Source of the DNA: Lewinella sp041392765 | Lineage (GTDB): Bacteria > Bacteroidota > Bacteroidia > Chitinophagales > Saprospiraceae | DNA length: 64,000 nucleotides | Assembly (NCBI GenBank): GCA_041392765.1 | Contig: JAWKLL010000008.1 | Coordinates: forward strand, 62,001 to 126,000 | Direction: 5' to 3' | Shown: positions 49,701-58,829 of the stretch, one piece after another | How positions within the stretch are numbered: position 1 is the stretch's first letter | Layout: every line of letters starts with the position of its first letter | Program-made: the position numbers and the translations under genes | The notes under the pieces: generated by a model | The model's input: only the letters and a program-made list of their open reading frames with translations | Database searches by the model: none | What the model was told of the DNA's origin: nothing

Positions 49701-50413
49701 ATATCTTGCTATTCCTTCCAGTGGAAATTCACCTCTGTACAAGGCTTTACCCACAATCACGCCAAAACACCCCAACGCTTCCAAGGTGTCCAATTCTGCT
49801 ATTGTGGTTACACCGCCGCTGGCAATCAGTTGGATACTGGTTGTGCCTGCCGAATGTCGCGGTAGAGCGGCAGATCGGTGCCTTCAATAATCCATCCTTT
49901 CGATACCTCCGTACAAATAACATATCGCACCCCCGAACCAACATATCGATCCAAGAAGGGAAATAAGTCCTCGGCGCTTTCTTCCTGCCAGCCACTCACG
50001 GCCACCTTGCCATTCTTAACATCGGCGCCCAGTATGATGCGTTCTGCGCCATAAGTATCCAACCAGCGTAAGAAGGTGTCTGGTGCTTTTACCGCTATGG
50101 TGCCCCCTGTCACTTGGGCTGCCCCACACTCAAAAGCAATCCGCAAATCATCATCTGATTTCAATCCACCTCCAAAATCAATGTGTAGCTTAGTATGGCT
50201 TGCAATTCGTTCTAAGGTACGGTAATTGACAATATGACTGGCTTTGGCACCATCTAAATCTACAACGTGTAGGCGCGTCAGCCCAGCATCTTCAAATTGC
50301 TGCGCCACCTCCAACGGGTCTTCATTATAAACCTTTTTCCGGTCGTAATCGCCTTGTGTAAGACGTACACACTTGCCATCAATAATATCAATGGCGGGAA
50401 TGATGTGTATCAT
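49701..50413 (-). CDS. hisA: ProFAR isomerase (one frame change)
   Basis: About 237 residues. The HisA barrel starts MIHIIPAIDIIDGKCVRLTQ (catalytic Asp8) and contains GDYDRKKVYNEDPLEVA, HVVDLDGAKA, IDFGGGLKSDDDL and ICTEVSKGWIIEGTDLPLY. After a frame change near 49830 it continues SGGVTTIAELDTLEALGCFG (with one base restored) and GKALYRGEFPLEGIARY. That frame runs straight into the HisF methionine without a stop. It performs step 4 of histidine synthesis. Confidence 0.9.
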
Positions 50414-50470
50414 TTAGTCTTTTTTGGGTATGCTGTGCGAAGGTAGTATAATTTTGGTCTTTTATGTGCC

Positions 50471-50968
50471 TCAAAAGTCCTTCACCACCTCAATCATATC
50501 ATAGTAGGTAGTAACAGGAACAAACCCACCAGAGTAGAAAAAGAATTGTATAGGTTGGTTCGCAGGTATAATGACAGTTTCAGACTCATACGCTTTCCAC
50601 TTTGAGCTTTCTATGTCAATAAAAACAATCAGATTGCCGTCAACAACTAATGAAATAGCACCGGTCATTCCCGCATCTGTTTTTCCCCATAGTTTGAGTT
50701 TCACAGGAGTATCTTCACTTAAAGTCATGAAGGCATCGAGTTCAAAACTGGGAACGATACATCCTCCGCATATACTCAGGGAGTGTTTACCCCCTTTTTT
50801 AGGGGCATCCTCTTTAATCAAGTAATGGTCTAAACCACGTGTTTCATCACTTGTTTCAAAAGAGTTGAAATAAAGAGTGTTGGACGAAGGAAAAAAGGTG
50901 GCATCTTTTTGTGCACATGCCGAAAGCAACAGTATTAAAATGCCAGATAAAAGAGAAAGAAGTTTCAT
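50471..50968 (-). CDS. Small lipoprotein, unknown function
   Basis: 165 residues, intact. The signal MKLLSLLSGILILLLSAC is a clear lipobox, with Cys18. The mature part contains CGGC and looks beta-rich (VKLKLWGKTDAGMTGAISLV, QPIQFFFYSGGFVPVTTY), compatible with a jelly-roll or carbohydrate-binding-like fold (inference only). The 289 bp upstream, to 51257, hold no gene I can see. Confidence 0.65.
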   Translation of the reverse strand: MKLLSLLSGILILLLSACAQKDATFFPSSNTLYFNSFETSDETRGLDHYLIKEDAPKKGGKHSLSICGGCIVPSFELDAFMTLSEDTPVKLKLWGKTDAGMTGAISLVVDGNLIVFIDIESSKWKAYESETVIIPANQPIQFFFYSGGFVPVTTYYDMIEVVKDF

Positions 50969-51257
50969 GTTTAGTGTTTTTTAAATAATAATTTTCAAGT
51001 AATCGAAGCTTTCAATATCGAACTTGCAAAAGACCTGTTACCTATAAGACGGTTGTCTATACCTAAAAGTCGAGCTAAAAGAGGGAAAAAATAATGCGAT
51101 TCGGAAAAATTCCCTTACCGTGTTCCTTTGAGAAGGGCAGGTCAAAGGAGGAATAACTTTGAGCGTTGATTGATCAAATTCTTAAAAGCGTTTCCCAAAA
51201 ACTAAGTTTTCCACAGTCTTTTGTGGCGAATGCCCCCGCAGTTATTACTTGAGATTT

Positions 51258-53059
51258 TTAAATACTATCCCCTCTCAGTATCCTGAACCGTTTACGCGCC
51301 TCCACGGCAAACGTGCTATTGGAATAGTCAATGAAAAGATTTTCATACAGTTGTTGCGCCTTCTCCTTGTCGCCGAGATGCCGTTCGTACAATTCCGCCA
51401 ATGCAAACAAAGCATTATCGGCACGAATATCGTCGGGAAATTTCTCCACCACCTGTTCAAAGAGCGTAGCCGCTTGGGTGTAGTCGCGTTTTTTGCTGTT
51501 AATCTGTCCTTTCAGATAAAGAACATCATCCTGAAGTGAATGGTCTGGAAAAAGAGCCACCAAACTATCGAGTTTTTCAAATGATGCTTCAAATTGGTTT
51601 CTAAATACCAGCAGTTCGGCATCGGCATACATTTGCAAGGCTGTAGCAGTGGTATCCAACCCGAGGTTGTCCATAATGAAGACAGATAAATCTAAAGCAT
51701 CATTGGCGATGAGCTTGGAAGTAGATGCCTTGAGGACATCGAATTGTGCCTGTGCCCATTGGAAATCGCCATTGAAATAGGCTAGGCGAGCGTTGCGAAA
51801 ACGAGCCTCGTGCCCCAAAATATCTTCCTTGAAAGCCTTATCGACCTGAGAATAAAGGAGTGTCGCCTCCCATATATCGCCCCGCATGAGGTTGTAATCG
51901 GCCAGTGCTAATTTGCCATTGGCTTGCACATTCGGGTGAATACCGGGATAATCAATCATGGCCGTCAATAACTCAACGGCATCACTTAGGTTATCCATGT
52001 AGAGTGCCTGCAATTCAGCCAATTCCACGATAATGGGGGCAGTAGCACTGTTGTAACCAAATTCGTCTAAAAATGCTTTGTATTGCCCCTCCAGGGTAGC
52101 CAAATCCTCCTGCGTGTAATTGTACCCTTCAATGATTTTGAGCCGCCTCGCCATCAACCCTTGCCGTTTGGCATCAAGATAGAGCGTTGAGGCTTGTCCT
52201 TTTTCATTCACAATGTAGTCGAAAGCCTGAATGGCCGCATCATAGTCGGTATCTTCAGCGGCAATACGCCCTAAATCAAAAATGCGCAAGCCATTCTCAT
52301 TCAAGCGGCGATCCAGGGCTTTCACTTGGCGGAAAGCATTGGCATAATCCTTTTTCTGGATAAAAACCCAGGCCAGAAACTCGGGATACACTGGGTTTTC
52401 ATTGCCTTGCTGGATGCGTTCGTAAAGCTGGGTCTGCAATTCCCTGTAATCTGCTTCGGGCAGATTGCGTTGGAAAACCACTTTGAGCTGGTTGATGCGA
52501 TCGGGGTTATCCTCCAAGGAATTGAGGTAAGCGTTAATCATCTCAGGCGTTTTGCCCTGCCGGCGGTACAAATCACCGAGATTGTAGGAAAAAATACGCT
52601 CGTCTTTCAGCAATTCCGCGCCCTTTTCATACGTAGCAATGGCAAAATCATACTTGGTTTGCCGAGTAAAGGCATTTGCCAAGCGAGTTACAGAATATTG
52701 GTCGCCGGGCATTTTGGCAATAGCTAAGTTGTATTGTTCATCTGCTTCGTCATAGCGATTCAAGCGCTCCATCAATGCACCATAAGATACATAAAGTTTT
52801 ACGTTGCCATCATCGCGGCGTATCTGCTTTTGTAGCACGGACTCCGCTTCTGCATAGTCCTCCATAGCCAATAAACACTCGAAGTATTGGTCGAAGAAGA
52901 AATCGTTATTGCCATTTTTTTGGTACAGCTCATTGTACATTTCTGCCGCCTTCTCGTATTCGCCGTTCTGGAAATACTGTTGTGCCAAACGAGCATCCTA
53001 AATTTACATAGGTGAGCTTATCCAACAAAAAACACAATCCCAATTATATGGCGCATCAT
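51258..53059 (-). CDS. Exported tetratricopeptide-repeat protein (frameshifted N-terminus)
   Basis: About 600 residues. The long open part starts ARLAQQYFQNGEYEKAAEMY and consists of TPR units, e.g. EDYAEAESVLQKQIRRDDGN, TKYDFAIATYEKGAELLKDE and RDYTQAATLFEQVVEKFPDD, ending FAVEARKRFRILRGDSI. Upstream, two frame changes (near 53029 and 53000) separate it from MMRHIIGIVFFV, a short signal-peptide-like start at 53059. It is probably a periplasmic or outer-membrane scaffold; the C-terminal FP(D)D...A.F repeats resemble BamD/YbgF-type TPRs. Confidence 0.75.
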
Positions 53060-53151
53060 CTCTTAATTATTTAGAACCACTTGCAAAAATAAGCCACTTG
53101 TTCGGAACGCAGCTAAACACCAGCATTTTTACTATCAGCAACATCCATCTA

Positions 53152-53326
53152 AGAGTATGTCTAAAATTCCCTCAATCGGCTGCAAGCAGCAAATTTTGCC
53201 ATGTTCTTCGTTGTATCCCGATAGCTATCGGAGCCATCCGATGCTTCCGGCATCGACTGCGCTTTTCGCCTCGAACAGAACTAAATTTGTTCGCTTTCGC
53301 TCAATCAGGGAAATTTAGACATACTC
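53152..53326. repeat. Family C MITE-like element, copy C1
   Basis: Ends are GAGTATGTCTAAAATTCCCT and AGGGAAATTTAGACATACTC, with TAA on both sides. The interior has CCGATAGCTATCGG and further short palindromes. No ORF is present. From 53327 to 53564 I see no gene. Confidence 0.85.
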
Positions 53327-53564
53327 TAACCCTTAAATAACGAATCTTGCGGGTATTAGTTGCTTGTGGAAATGAACTGTCTATGCTCTTTTTGGGTGGC
53401 ACTGATGTTTCCCTAAAAAAACAGGGCTACAATATAATTGCCAGCTACCCTTTCTGAAGTAGGTGAATTAAGGAAATAAAAACACCTCAAAAACAGCGCG
53501 AAAACCCTGAGAAGCCCATAACTTGCCCCTAAATCATCGTGCTTAAGAAAAAAATGGAAATACG

Positions 53565-53723
53565 ATGTTCCCTTATAGTCGGCATCCAGTAGCCTTGCGG
53601 TCGGTTCGTTTAAGGGAATTCTTTACACAAGACAGCCTAAAGGGAGTGGCACGTGAGGTAGGGGCGCAGGCAGGTATAGCATTTGCCTCAACCCTTTGGG
53701 TCAGTGATAATGAAGTGCTGTAG
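53565..53723 (+). CDS. Short ORF, doubtful
   Basis: 52 codons, MFPYSRHPVALRSVRL then REFFTQDSLKGVAREVGA and ending LWVSDNEVL. The composition is protein-like and the LKGVAREVG stretch could be part of a helix-turn-helix, but there is no recognised family and no clear ribosome-binding site. It may be a remnant of a longer gene in this otherwise empty 0.8-kb gap. Confidence 0.25.
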   Translation: MFPYSRHPVALRSVRLREFFTQDSLKGVAREVGAQAGIAFASTLWVSDNEVL

Positions 53724-53870
53724 CGTGAAAATCATTAGACTTAAAATAGCATCAAAATGGTAGAAGCGATGCTGAATAAGCAGTTGTGCAACAACAACCC
53801 TTGGTGTAAATCAACGCTTGCAACCATATCTGCTTATCCTTGTTATCATTCCAATCAATTTTAAAACATT

Positions 53871-54279
53871 ATGCGTATCGCTGCCTTTCGTCGATCTCAT
53901 TTCAATGCAGCTCATCGGTTGAATAACCCTACGTGGAGTGTAGAGAAAAACAAGGAAGTTTTTGGGCTTTGCAACAATGATAATTACCACGGACACAACT
54001 ACGAATACGAAGTAAAAGTGGTAGGAGAGGTGGACAAAGAAAACCGGCTATCTCATAGATTTGGGCATCCTCAAGCAGATCATGCACGAAGAGGTGGAGC
54101 AGCGGTTCGATCATAAAAACCTGAACTTAGATACAGAAGAATTTCGCCACCTCAATCCGACAGCTGAACACATCTGTTACGTGATATGGCAACGCCTGCG
54201 TCAACGTCTCGACGATCAGTACGAGCTGACCGTCCGCCTGTGGGAGACACCCCGCAACTACGTACAATACCCCGCATAA
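53871..54279 (+). CDS. 6-pyruvoyl-tetrahydropterin synthase / QueD family (one frame change)
   Basis: About 136 residues. Zinc-binding histidines are in SHFNAAHRLNN (first His) and DNYHGHNYEYEV (HGH). The catalytic Cys region is VFGLCNNDNYHGHNY. After a frame change near 54045 it continues GILKQIMHEEVEQRFDHKNL, then LNPTAEHICYVIW (Glu of the active site) and RLWETPRNYVQY. It could be QueD (6-carboxytetrahydropterin synthase) or folate-type PTPS; the CNNxNYHGH spacing fits either. No other queuosine genes are adjacent. Confidence 0.85.
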
Positions 54280-54300
54280 AAACAAAACAAGCCATTTTTT

Positions 54301-55063
54301 TCATCCATCCTTCAGCCCTATCACAGCCAGCATACGCCCCGTAGCTCCGTGCTCTGCCCGATGAGAGAAAAATGTTCGTTATGAGCCACCGTAGAATACG
54401 GACTGATATCTAACTGCTGGGAGGGCAGCCCGAGGGCGAGCAATTGATCGGCGTTAGCCTGTTTTAAATCGACCCGATACTTATCTAATTCCGGGTCAAA
54501 AGTTTTATGGGTAGCTGTAAAGTGGTCAGCTACATCAGCGTCCACTACAAAATCGTCTTTTCCAATAGCCGCGCCAATGAAGGCGAAGCAATCCGCTGCC
54601 TGCGTGCCGTACATTTCCTGCATAGCACGAAGGGTTTTGCCAGCTATTTGAGCCGCAGTACCTTTCCAACCAGCATGAGCAGCACCTACGGCTTTTTGCA
54701 CAGGGTCGTAGATGAGTACAGGAACGCAATCCCCAAGCGTGACAGCCAACACAATACCCTTCTGGTTGGTAATGAACGAGTCATAACCGGCACATTCTGC
54801 TACCTCCGCCACTACTTTCACCGCATCCCCATGCACTTGGCGGCCACCCGTCAATTGAGTAGGCAAAATTCCCACGGCAGCAGCAAAACGCCTCCTGTTT
54901 TCTACAACATGCGCATGTGTATCCTCCGTGTGCCAACTGAGGTTGAGGCTTTGAAGGGAGCCGGGCTAACACCACCGTGGCGCGTGCTTTGAGCCGCTAC
55001 CAAAGAATCGCTGAACCGTGGCAACCAAGTGGGGGCAATATACAAGGTAGTAGCATGGAGCAT
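54301..55063 (-). CDS. pgeF: PgeF/YfiH laccase-domain protein (frameshifted)
   Basis: About 253 residues in several frames. The start ATG at 55061-55063 gives MLHATTLYIAPTW, then STRHGGVSPAPFK, and, after a frame change near 54950, LNLSWHTEDTHAHVVENRRR. Diagnostic motifs follow: LTGGRQVHGDAV, LGDCVPVLIYDP (metal Cys), GAAHAGWKGTA (metal His) and FIGAAIGKDDFVV. The end, after a change near 54367, is FSHRAEHGATGRMLAVIGL, with stop at 54301. In E. coli this family hydrolyses mis-incorporated muropeptides and/or acts as a purine nucleoside phosphorylase. Confidence 0.85.
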
Positions 55064-55181
55064 GACATATATAGGTTGGTTGGCACAAAAGTAAAACAGT
55101 ATGCGAGAAAATACGCGATTGCTATTCCGTTTTACCTCATTCTAAATAACTACCTTCGTCTTGTTTTTAAACTTCACATGC

Positions 55182-55868
55182 ATGGCTACCCCATTCAAAT
55201 GGCTGCTTTTCGATGCCGATAATACCTTGCTCGACTTTTCCAAAGCCGGAAAGGAGGCACTCTGGCAAACTTACACAGACTTCGGACACACGTGCACAGA
55301 TGCTATCTATGGTGCCTACAAAATATGCAACGCTCGCGCATGGACGGCCTTCGAACAAGGGCAGATAACAGCAGAGCGGTTGCGAGTGCAGCGTTTTGCA
55401 GAGCTGTTCCACGTTTTTGAAGCGGAACCAGCGCCCCCGTCCCTGTTTAGTAAGCGGTTTTTAGAAAACTTGGTAGCGGTGAGTGAAGCTTATGAAGGCA
55501 TACCCGATCTTTTAGCCACCCTACAAACGCGGTATCGAATGGGTATCATCACCAATGGATTGAAGGAAGTGCAGCGTCCTCGCCTAGCGCGCCTACAATT
55601 GGATCGTTTTTTTGATACCATCGTTGTTTCAGATGAAATAGGGGTCGCCAAACCCCAAGAAGCATTCTTCCAGTATGCGCTCGATCAGATTGGTGTCATA
55701 CCCAAAACCGAGGTATTGGTCATTGGCGACAGCCTACACTCCGATATATTGGGGGCACAACAATTCGGGATACCCACTTGCTGGGTGAGCCACGGAAAAA
55801 CCAATGAAACCGACATACAACCAACATTTACCGTAGCACAGGTGCATGATATAATGGACTTGCTCTGA
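55182..55868 (+). CDS. YjjG-type HAD noncanonical nucleotidase
   Basis: 228 residues from MATPFKWLLFDADNTLLDF. HAD motif I is DADNT, motif II is in GIITNGLKEVQ (Thr/Asn), motif III is the Lys in VAKPQEAFF, and motif IV is VIGDSLHSDILGAQ. The TNGLKEVQRPRL pattern and length are typical of YjjG 5'-nucleotidases, which remove damaged pyrimidine nucleotides. The seven upstream in-frame residues (MFLNFTC) are not used. It is intact. The gap after it (55869-56062) has inverted repeats such as CCCGATTCAATCGGG and no gene. Confidence 0.85.
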   Translation: MATPFKWLLFDADNTLLDFSKAGKEALWQTYTDFGHTCTDAIYGAYKICNARAWTAFEQGQITAERLRVQRFAELFHVFEAEPAPPSLFSKRFLENLVAVSEAYEGIPDLLATLQTRYRMGIITNGLKEVQRPRLARLQLDRFFDTIVVSDEIGVAKPQEAFFQYALDQIGVIPKTEVLVIGDSLHSDILGAQQFGIPTCWVSHGKTNETDIQPTFTVAQVHDIMDLL

Positions 55869-56062
55869 CTTCCTTACTGGGGGGAGGCGATTGTTTTGGG
55901 GGTGCCCCCTCTCCCGATTCAATCGGGATCGGGGTCAGGCTGTACGCTCTCACTTCCTTCGCTGCACTCCGTCAGTACCGCTGCCATCCTTCACCCAGAA
56001 GGCGCGCTAAAAGTCATACAAAATGCGCCCCTAAGTAAGTAGTTGGACAAAATAAATAAGAT

Positions 56063-56626
56063 CTACTTTTTATTGAATTGGTTCATGGTATGAGCCAGCC
56101 CTATGGTGCCAAAACTAAGAATCGTATCGGCGGCATATTGGATGATAGGGGGCAAGTCTTGTTGTTCTTCACCCGACCAGTCGCCCAAAACATAGTCGGC
56201 TTGTTGGCCTTTGTGAAACTCCCTGCCGATACCGATACGCAGGCGCGCATAGTTGTTGCCACCGCAAAGGTTATCGATACTTTTAAGGCCATTATGGCCG
56301 CCATCGCTTCCATTGCCGCGCAGCCGCTGCTTGCCAAAAGGGAGGTTCAAATCATCGAGAATAACGAGCAGATTGGCTTTGTCAATTTTTTCTTTTTGCA
56401 TCCAGTATCGCACCGCTTTACCACTCAAATTCATATAGGTAGCAGGCTTGAGTAGTACAAAAATGCGGCCTTTATGCCTAAACTGTGCCACGTCACCTTG
56501 GCTGTCCGTAGTCCAGATAGCGCCTTGTGCCGCTGCCAGATGATCCACCACCTGAAAACCTATGTTATGCCGGGTATTGGCGTATTTTGGCCCGGGGTTG
56601 CCCAAGCCAGTAATTAGATACTTCAT
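56063..56626 (-). CDS. pth: Peptidyl-tRNA hydrolase
   Basis: 187 residues from MKYLITGLGNPGPKYANTRH, the canonical Pth start (the His in NTRHNIGF is catalytic). LLKPATYMNLSGKAVRYW, LVILDDLNLPFGKQRLRGNG, GGHNGLKSID and YARLRIGIGRE are all present. It recycles peptidyl-tRNAs. The in-frame extension upstream to 56713 lacks similarity and is excluded. Confidence 0.95.
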   Translation of the reverse strand: MKYLITGLGNPGPKYANTRHNIGFQVVDHLAAAQGAIWTTDSQGDVAQFRHKGRIFVLLKPATYMNLSGKAVRYWMQKEKIDKANLLVILDDLNLPFGKQRLRGNGSDGGHNGLKSIDNLCGGNNYARLRIGIGREFHKGQQADYVLGDWSGEEQQDLPPIIQYAADTILSFGTIGLAHTMNQFNKK

Positions 56627-56885
56627 ATCGCGTGCCAGTTGAGCGGGCAAAAATAGGTAGTATTCTGGAAAAATCGGTGGTTGGGGGTAGAGGCGAGTGG
56701 TGGGATAAAGCAAAACGATTCATTTAGACATGCTCGTAGGTTAGCTTTTGAACTCAGCATGAACTACAACGGAGGATGTGTGGAAAGATAAGCCTTTCCC
56801 AAAATCGATCAACCTATTTCCGTTTTTTACAAATGATTGTTCATCTTATTTCCCACAACATTCCCTATCTTTGACGACCCTTAAT

Positions 56886-56923
56886 GACGGAAAAAAATGA
56901 AACCGTTTATTTCCGGTCAAATT
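56886..56923. repeat. Miniature family A element (38 bp, reverse orientation)
   Basis: GACGGAAAAAAATGAAACCG on the left and TTATTTCCGGTCAAATT on the right. It is followed at once by the full element at 56932, repeating the paired mini-plus-full arrangement seen before serC. Confidence 0.6.
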
Positions 56924-56931
56924 GCTTTGTG

Positions 56932-57059
56932 ATTTGACGGAAATAACTGATCCCATTTTTTCTAAAGGCTTGTCTTTATACACACGCTTCGTGCAAGTAT
57001 TCCTATGCTTAGTGCATAAAGCCAAGCCAAAAATGGGATCACTTATTTTTTTCCCGTCT
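56932..57059. repeat. Family A element with perfect 7-bp flanking duplication, copy A4
   Basis: It runs from ATTTGACGGAAATAACTG to TTTTTTTCCCGTCT. CTTTGTG is present on both sides (56925-56931 and 57060-57066). The interior is of the GATCCCATTTTT type. It lies 38 bp upstream of the haem-binding protein start. Confidence 0.92.
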
Positions 57060-57096
57060 CTTTGTGAAAATCATCAGCAACCAAACCGTTTTCGAT

Positions 57097-57555
57097 ATGA
57101 AACTGCCCCTGAAAAAAATTGGTATGGGCTTAGTTGCCTTGCTGCTGCTGGCGCAGCTCATTCCGGTGGATCGGAGTGTGGAAAGCCTCCCTGCCGAACA
57201 AGACTTCCTCACTTCTGTGGATGCACCCGCGCCTATGGCCGAACTCATTCGCAGTGCTTGCTATGATTGTCATTCCCATGAAACGGCTTATCCTTGGTAC
57301 GCTAAGATCGCCCCCTTCTCCTTTCTCATTCAGAATCATATAAAGGAAGGCCGCCAAAACCTCAACTTTTCCGCTTGGGGCAGCTACCCCGAAGGCAAAG
57401 CTACCCACAAGCTGGAGGAATGTAGCGAAGAAGTAGCCGAGGGCAAGATGCCGATGAAGTCCTACACCTGGATGCACGCCGAGGCACGTATGAGCGAGGC
57501 GCAGGCGGATGCTTTGGCGCAGTGGTTTCAACAACTTTACCGCAGCCGACAATAA
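57097..57555 (+). CDS. Haem-binding domain (CXXCH) membrane-anchored protein
   Basis: 152 residues from MKLPLKKIGMGLVALLLLAQ, an N-terminal membrane anchor. It carries one c-type haem site, CYDCHSHETAYPWYAKIAPF, then LIQNHIKEGRQNLNFSAWG and KMPMKSYTWMHAEARMS, matching the Haem_bd family (PF14376). Haem would attach in the periplasm. An in-frame GTG at 57064 falls inside the repeat's target duplication and was not chosen. Confidence 0.85.
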   Translation: MKLPLKKIGMGLVALLLLAQLIPVDRSVESLPAEQDFLTSVDAPAPMAELIRSACYDCHSHETAYPWYAKIAPFSFLIQNHIKEGRQNLNFSAWGSYPEGKATHKLEECSEEVAEGKMPMKSYTWMHAEARMSEAQADALAQWFQQLYRSRQ

Positions 57556-57569
57556 TCCATTACTTAGTA

Positions 57570-57631
57570 ATTTGACGGAAATAAATGATACAACTTTCTT
57601 GAAAGCTGGTTCATTTATTTTTTCTCCGTCT
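57570..57631. repeat. Short family A element (62 bp), copy A5
   Basis: ATTTGACGGAAATAAATGAT on the left and GTTCATTTATTTTTTCTCCGTCT on the right (in parts), around TTTCTTGAAAG. It is preceded by CTTAGTA and lies 15 bp after the haem-binding gene's stop. Confidence 0.8.
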
Positions 57632-57656
57632 CTTATTTACTTTTGAACGAAAAAAT

Positions 57657-58757
57657 ATGCTCGACAGAATATATGTAGCGGCTACCAGCCAACATGTAGG
57701 CAAAACCACCTCCACCCTCGGTATCGTGGCGGCTATCCGCAACAGCGGCTACAATGTAGGCTACTGCAAACCCCTTGGACAAGAGTTCGTAGATCTCGGC
57801 GATCTCAAGGTGGATAAAGATGCGCTGCTCTTTTCCAAAAATATGAACTTTGAGCTTTCCGCCGATTTGCACAGCCCCGTCATCTTAGGAAAGGGAGTCA
57901 CCACCGAATACCTCCAAGACCCCAGTAGCTTCGATTTTCCCAGCAAGGTCATGTATGCCTCACGCGAGTTGCAACGCATGCACGACGTAGTCGTTTATGA
58001 GGGGACAGGACATCCTGGGGTAGGTAGTGTCATTAATCTTTCCAATGCCGACGTAGCTAAAATGCTGGGTGCTCAGGTCATCATGGTGGTTGAAGGAGGG
58101 ATTGGGAACACCATTGACCGCCTCAATGTCAACCTTTCGCTTTTTAGGGAAAAGCAGGTGCCCATCGCGGGGGTTATTATCAACAAGGTGTTGCCGGATA
58201 AGATTGACCGCGTCAGGGAGTTGGTGGGCGGCAGGCTACAGGAGTGGGATATTCCTCTTCTTGGTGTCATGCCTTACGATAAAACCCTTGCTAACCCTAT
58301 CATGGAGGGGGTTCGACTCGCCGTGGACGGGGTGGTCATTATGAATGGGCACAACCTAGATAATAAGGTAGAGAATATAGCATCAGGTTCACTCATCGAG
58401 AAAAAAGAGTTCGATGACCTCCAAAATCTTCTCATGATCGTTAGCCATCGCCGCTTGGAAAGTGCTATCGAGTCGCTGCAAGAAATTGCCAGGAAGCAGC
58501 CCGACAAGGAACTTAAATTGGCGGGTATTATCGTCAATGGGGAAAACGATTTCATTAGCGAACTACAGCGGGAAGTTCCTTGCCAAGACTATATTATGGC
58601 CAATGAAATACCGCTCATTGCCACCCAGCTCGATACTTATGGTTCTGCACTCAAGATAAGCCGGATGGAGGTGAAAATCAACATCCGGACTCCTTGGAAG
58701 GCTCGCCGTGCGGTGGAGCTTATAGAAGAAAACGTGGATCTGAGGGGCTTATTCTAG
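57657..58757 (+). CDS. P-loop (BioD/CobQ-like) ATPase with DRTGG domain
   Basis: 366 residues, intact. The N-terminal P-loop is AATSQHVGKTTSTLGI. NVGYCKPLGQEF, VVVYEGTGHPGVGSV and GAQVIMVVEGGIGNTIDRL are typical of the dethiobiotin-synthetase-like fold. The C-terminal third (from about residue 215, PLLGVMPYDKTLANPIM) resembles the DRTGG domain. This pairing matches the N-terminal regulatory part of long phosphotransacetylases, but no Pta catalytic domain follows. A regulatory nucleotide-sensing role is inference. A -7-like TACTTTTG lies at 57638-57645. Confidence 0.78.
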   Translation: MLDRIYVAATSQHVGKTTSTLGIVAAIRNSGYNVGYCKPLGQEFVDLGDLKVDKDALLFSKNMNFELSADLHSPVILGKGVTTEYLQDPSSFDFPSKVMYASRELQRMHDVVVYEGTGHPGVGSVINLSNADVAKMLGAQVIMVVEGGIGNTIDRLNVNLSLFREKQVPIAGVIINKVLPDKIDRVRELVGGRLQEWDIPLLGVMPYDKTLANPIMEGVRLAVDGVVIMNGHNLDNKVENIASGSLIEKKEFDDLQNLLMIVSHRRLESAIESLQEIARKQPDKELKLAGIIVNGENDFISELQREVPCQDYIMANEIPLIATQLDTYGSALKISRMEVKINIRTPWKARRAVELIEENVDLRGLF

Positions 58758-58783
58758 CGGCTGGTCGAACTCATGAGTCTTTG

Positions 58784-58815
58784 TTTGCGGTATTGGGGGG
58801 TATAGGCTAACTTTG
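58784..58815 (+). promoter_or_regulatory. Bacteroidota-type promoter of the sigma factor gene
   Basis: TTTG at 58784-58787, a 20-bp spacer, then TAACTTTG at 58808-58815, fifteen bases before the start codon. Confidence 0.75.
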
Positions 58816-58829
58816 CGCATCGGTTATAG

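Noticed and set aside
49701..49793. N-terminal extension of HisF (MDTLEALGCFG...)
   Set aside because: These residues are the C-terminus of HisA; HisF proper starts at MLAKRIIPCLD.
53327..53564. Structured RNA (such as 6S or SRP RNA) in the gap before the PTPS-like gene
   Set aside because: No diagnostic SRP tetraloop helix or long 6S-like bulged hairpin could be identified by eye.
57064..57096. GTG start for the haem-binding protein
   Set aside because: It lies in the target duplication of a family A element; the ATG at 57097 starts directly at the membrane anchor.
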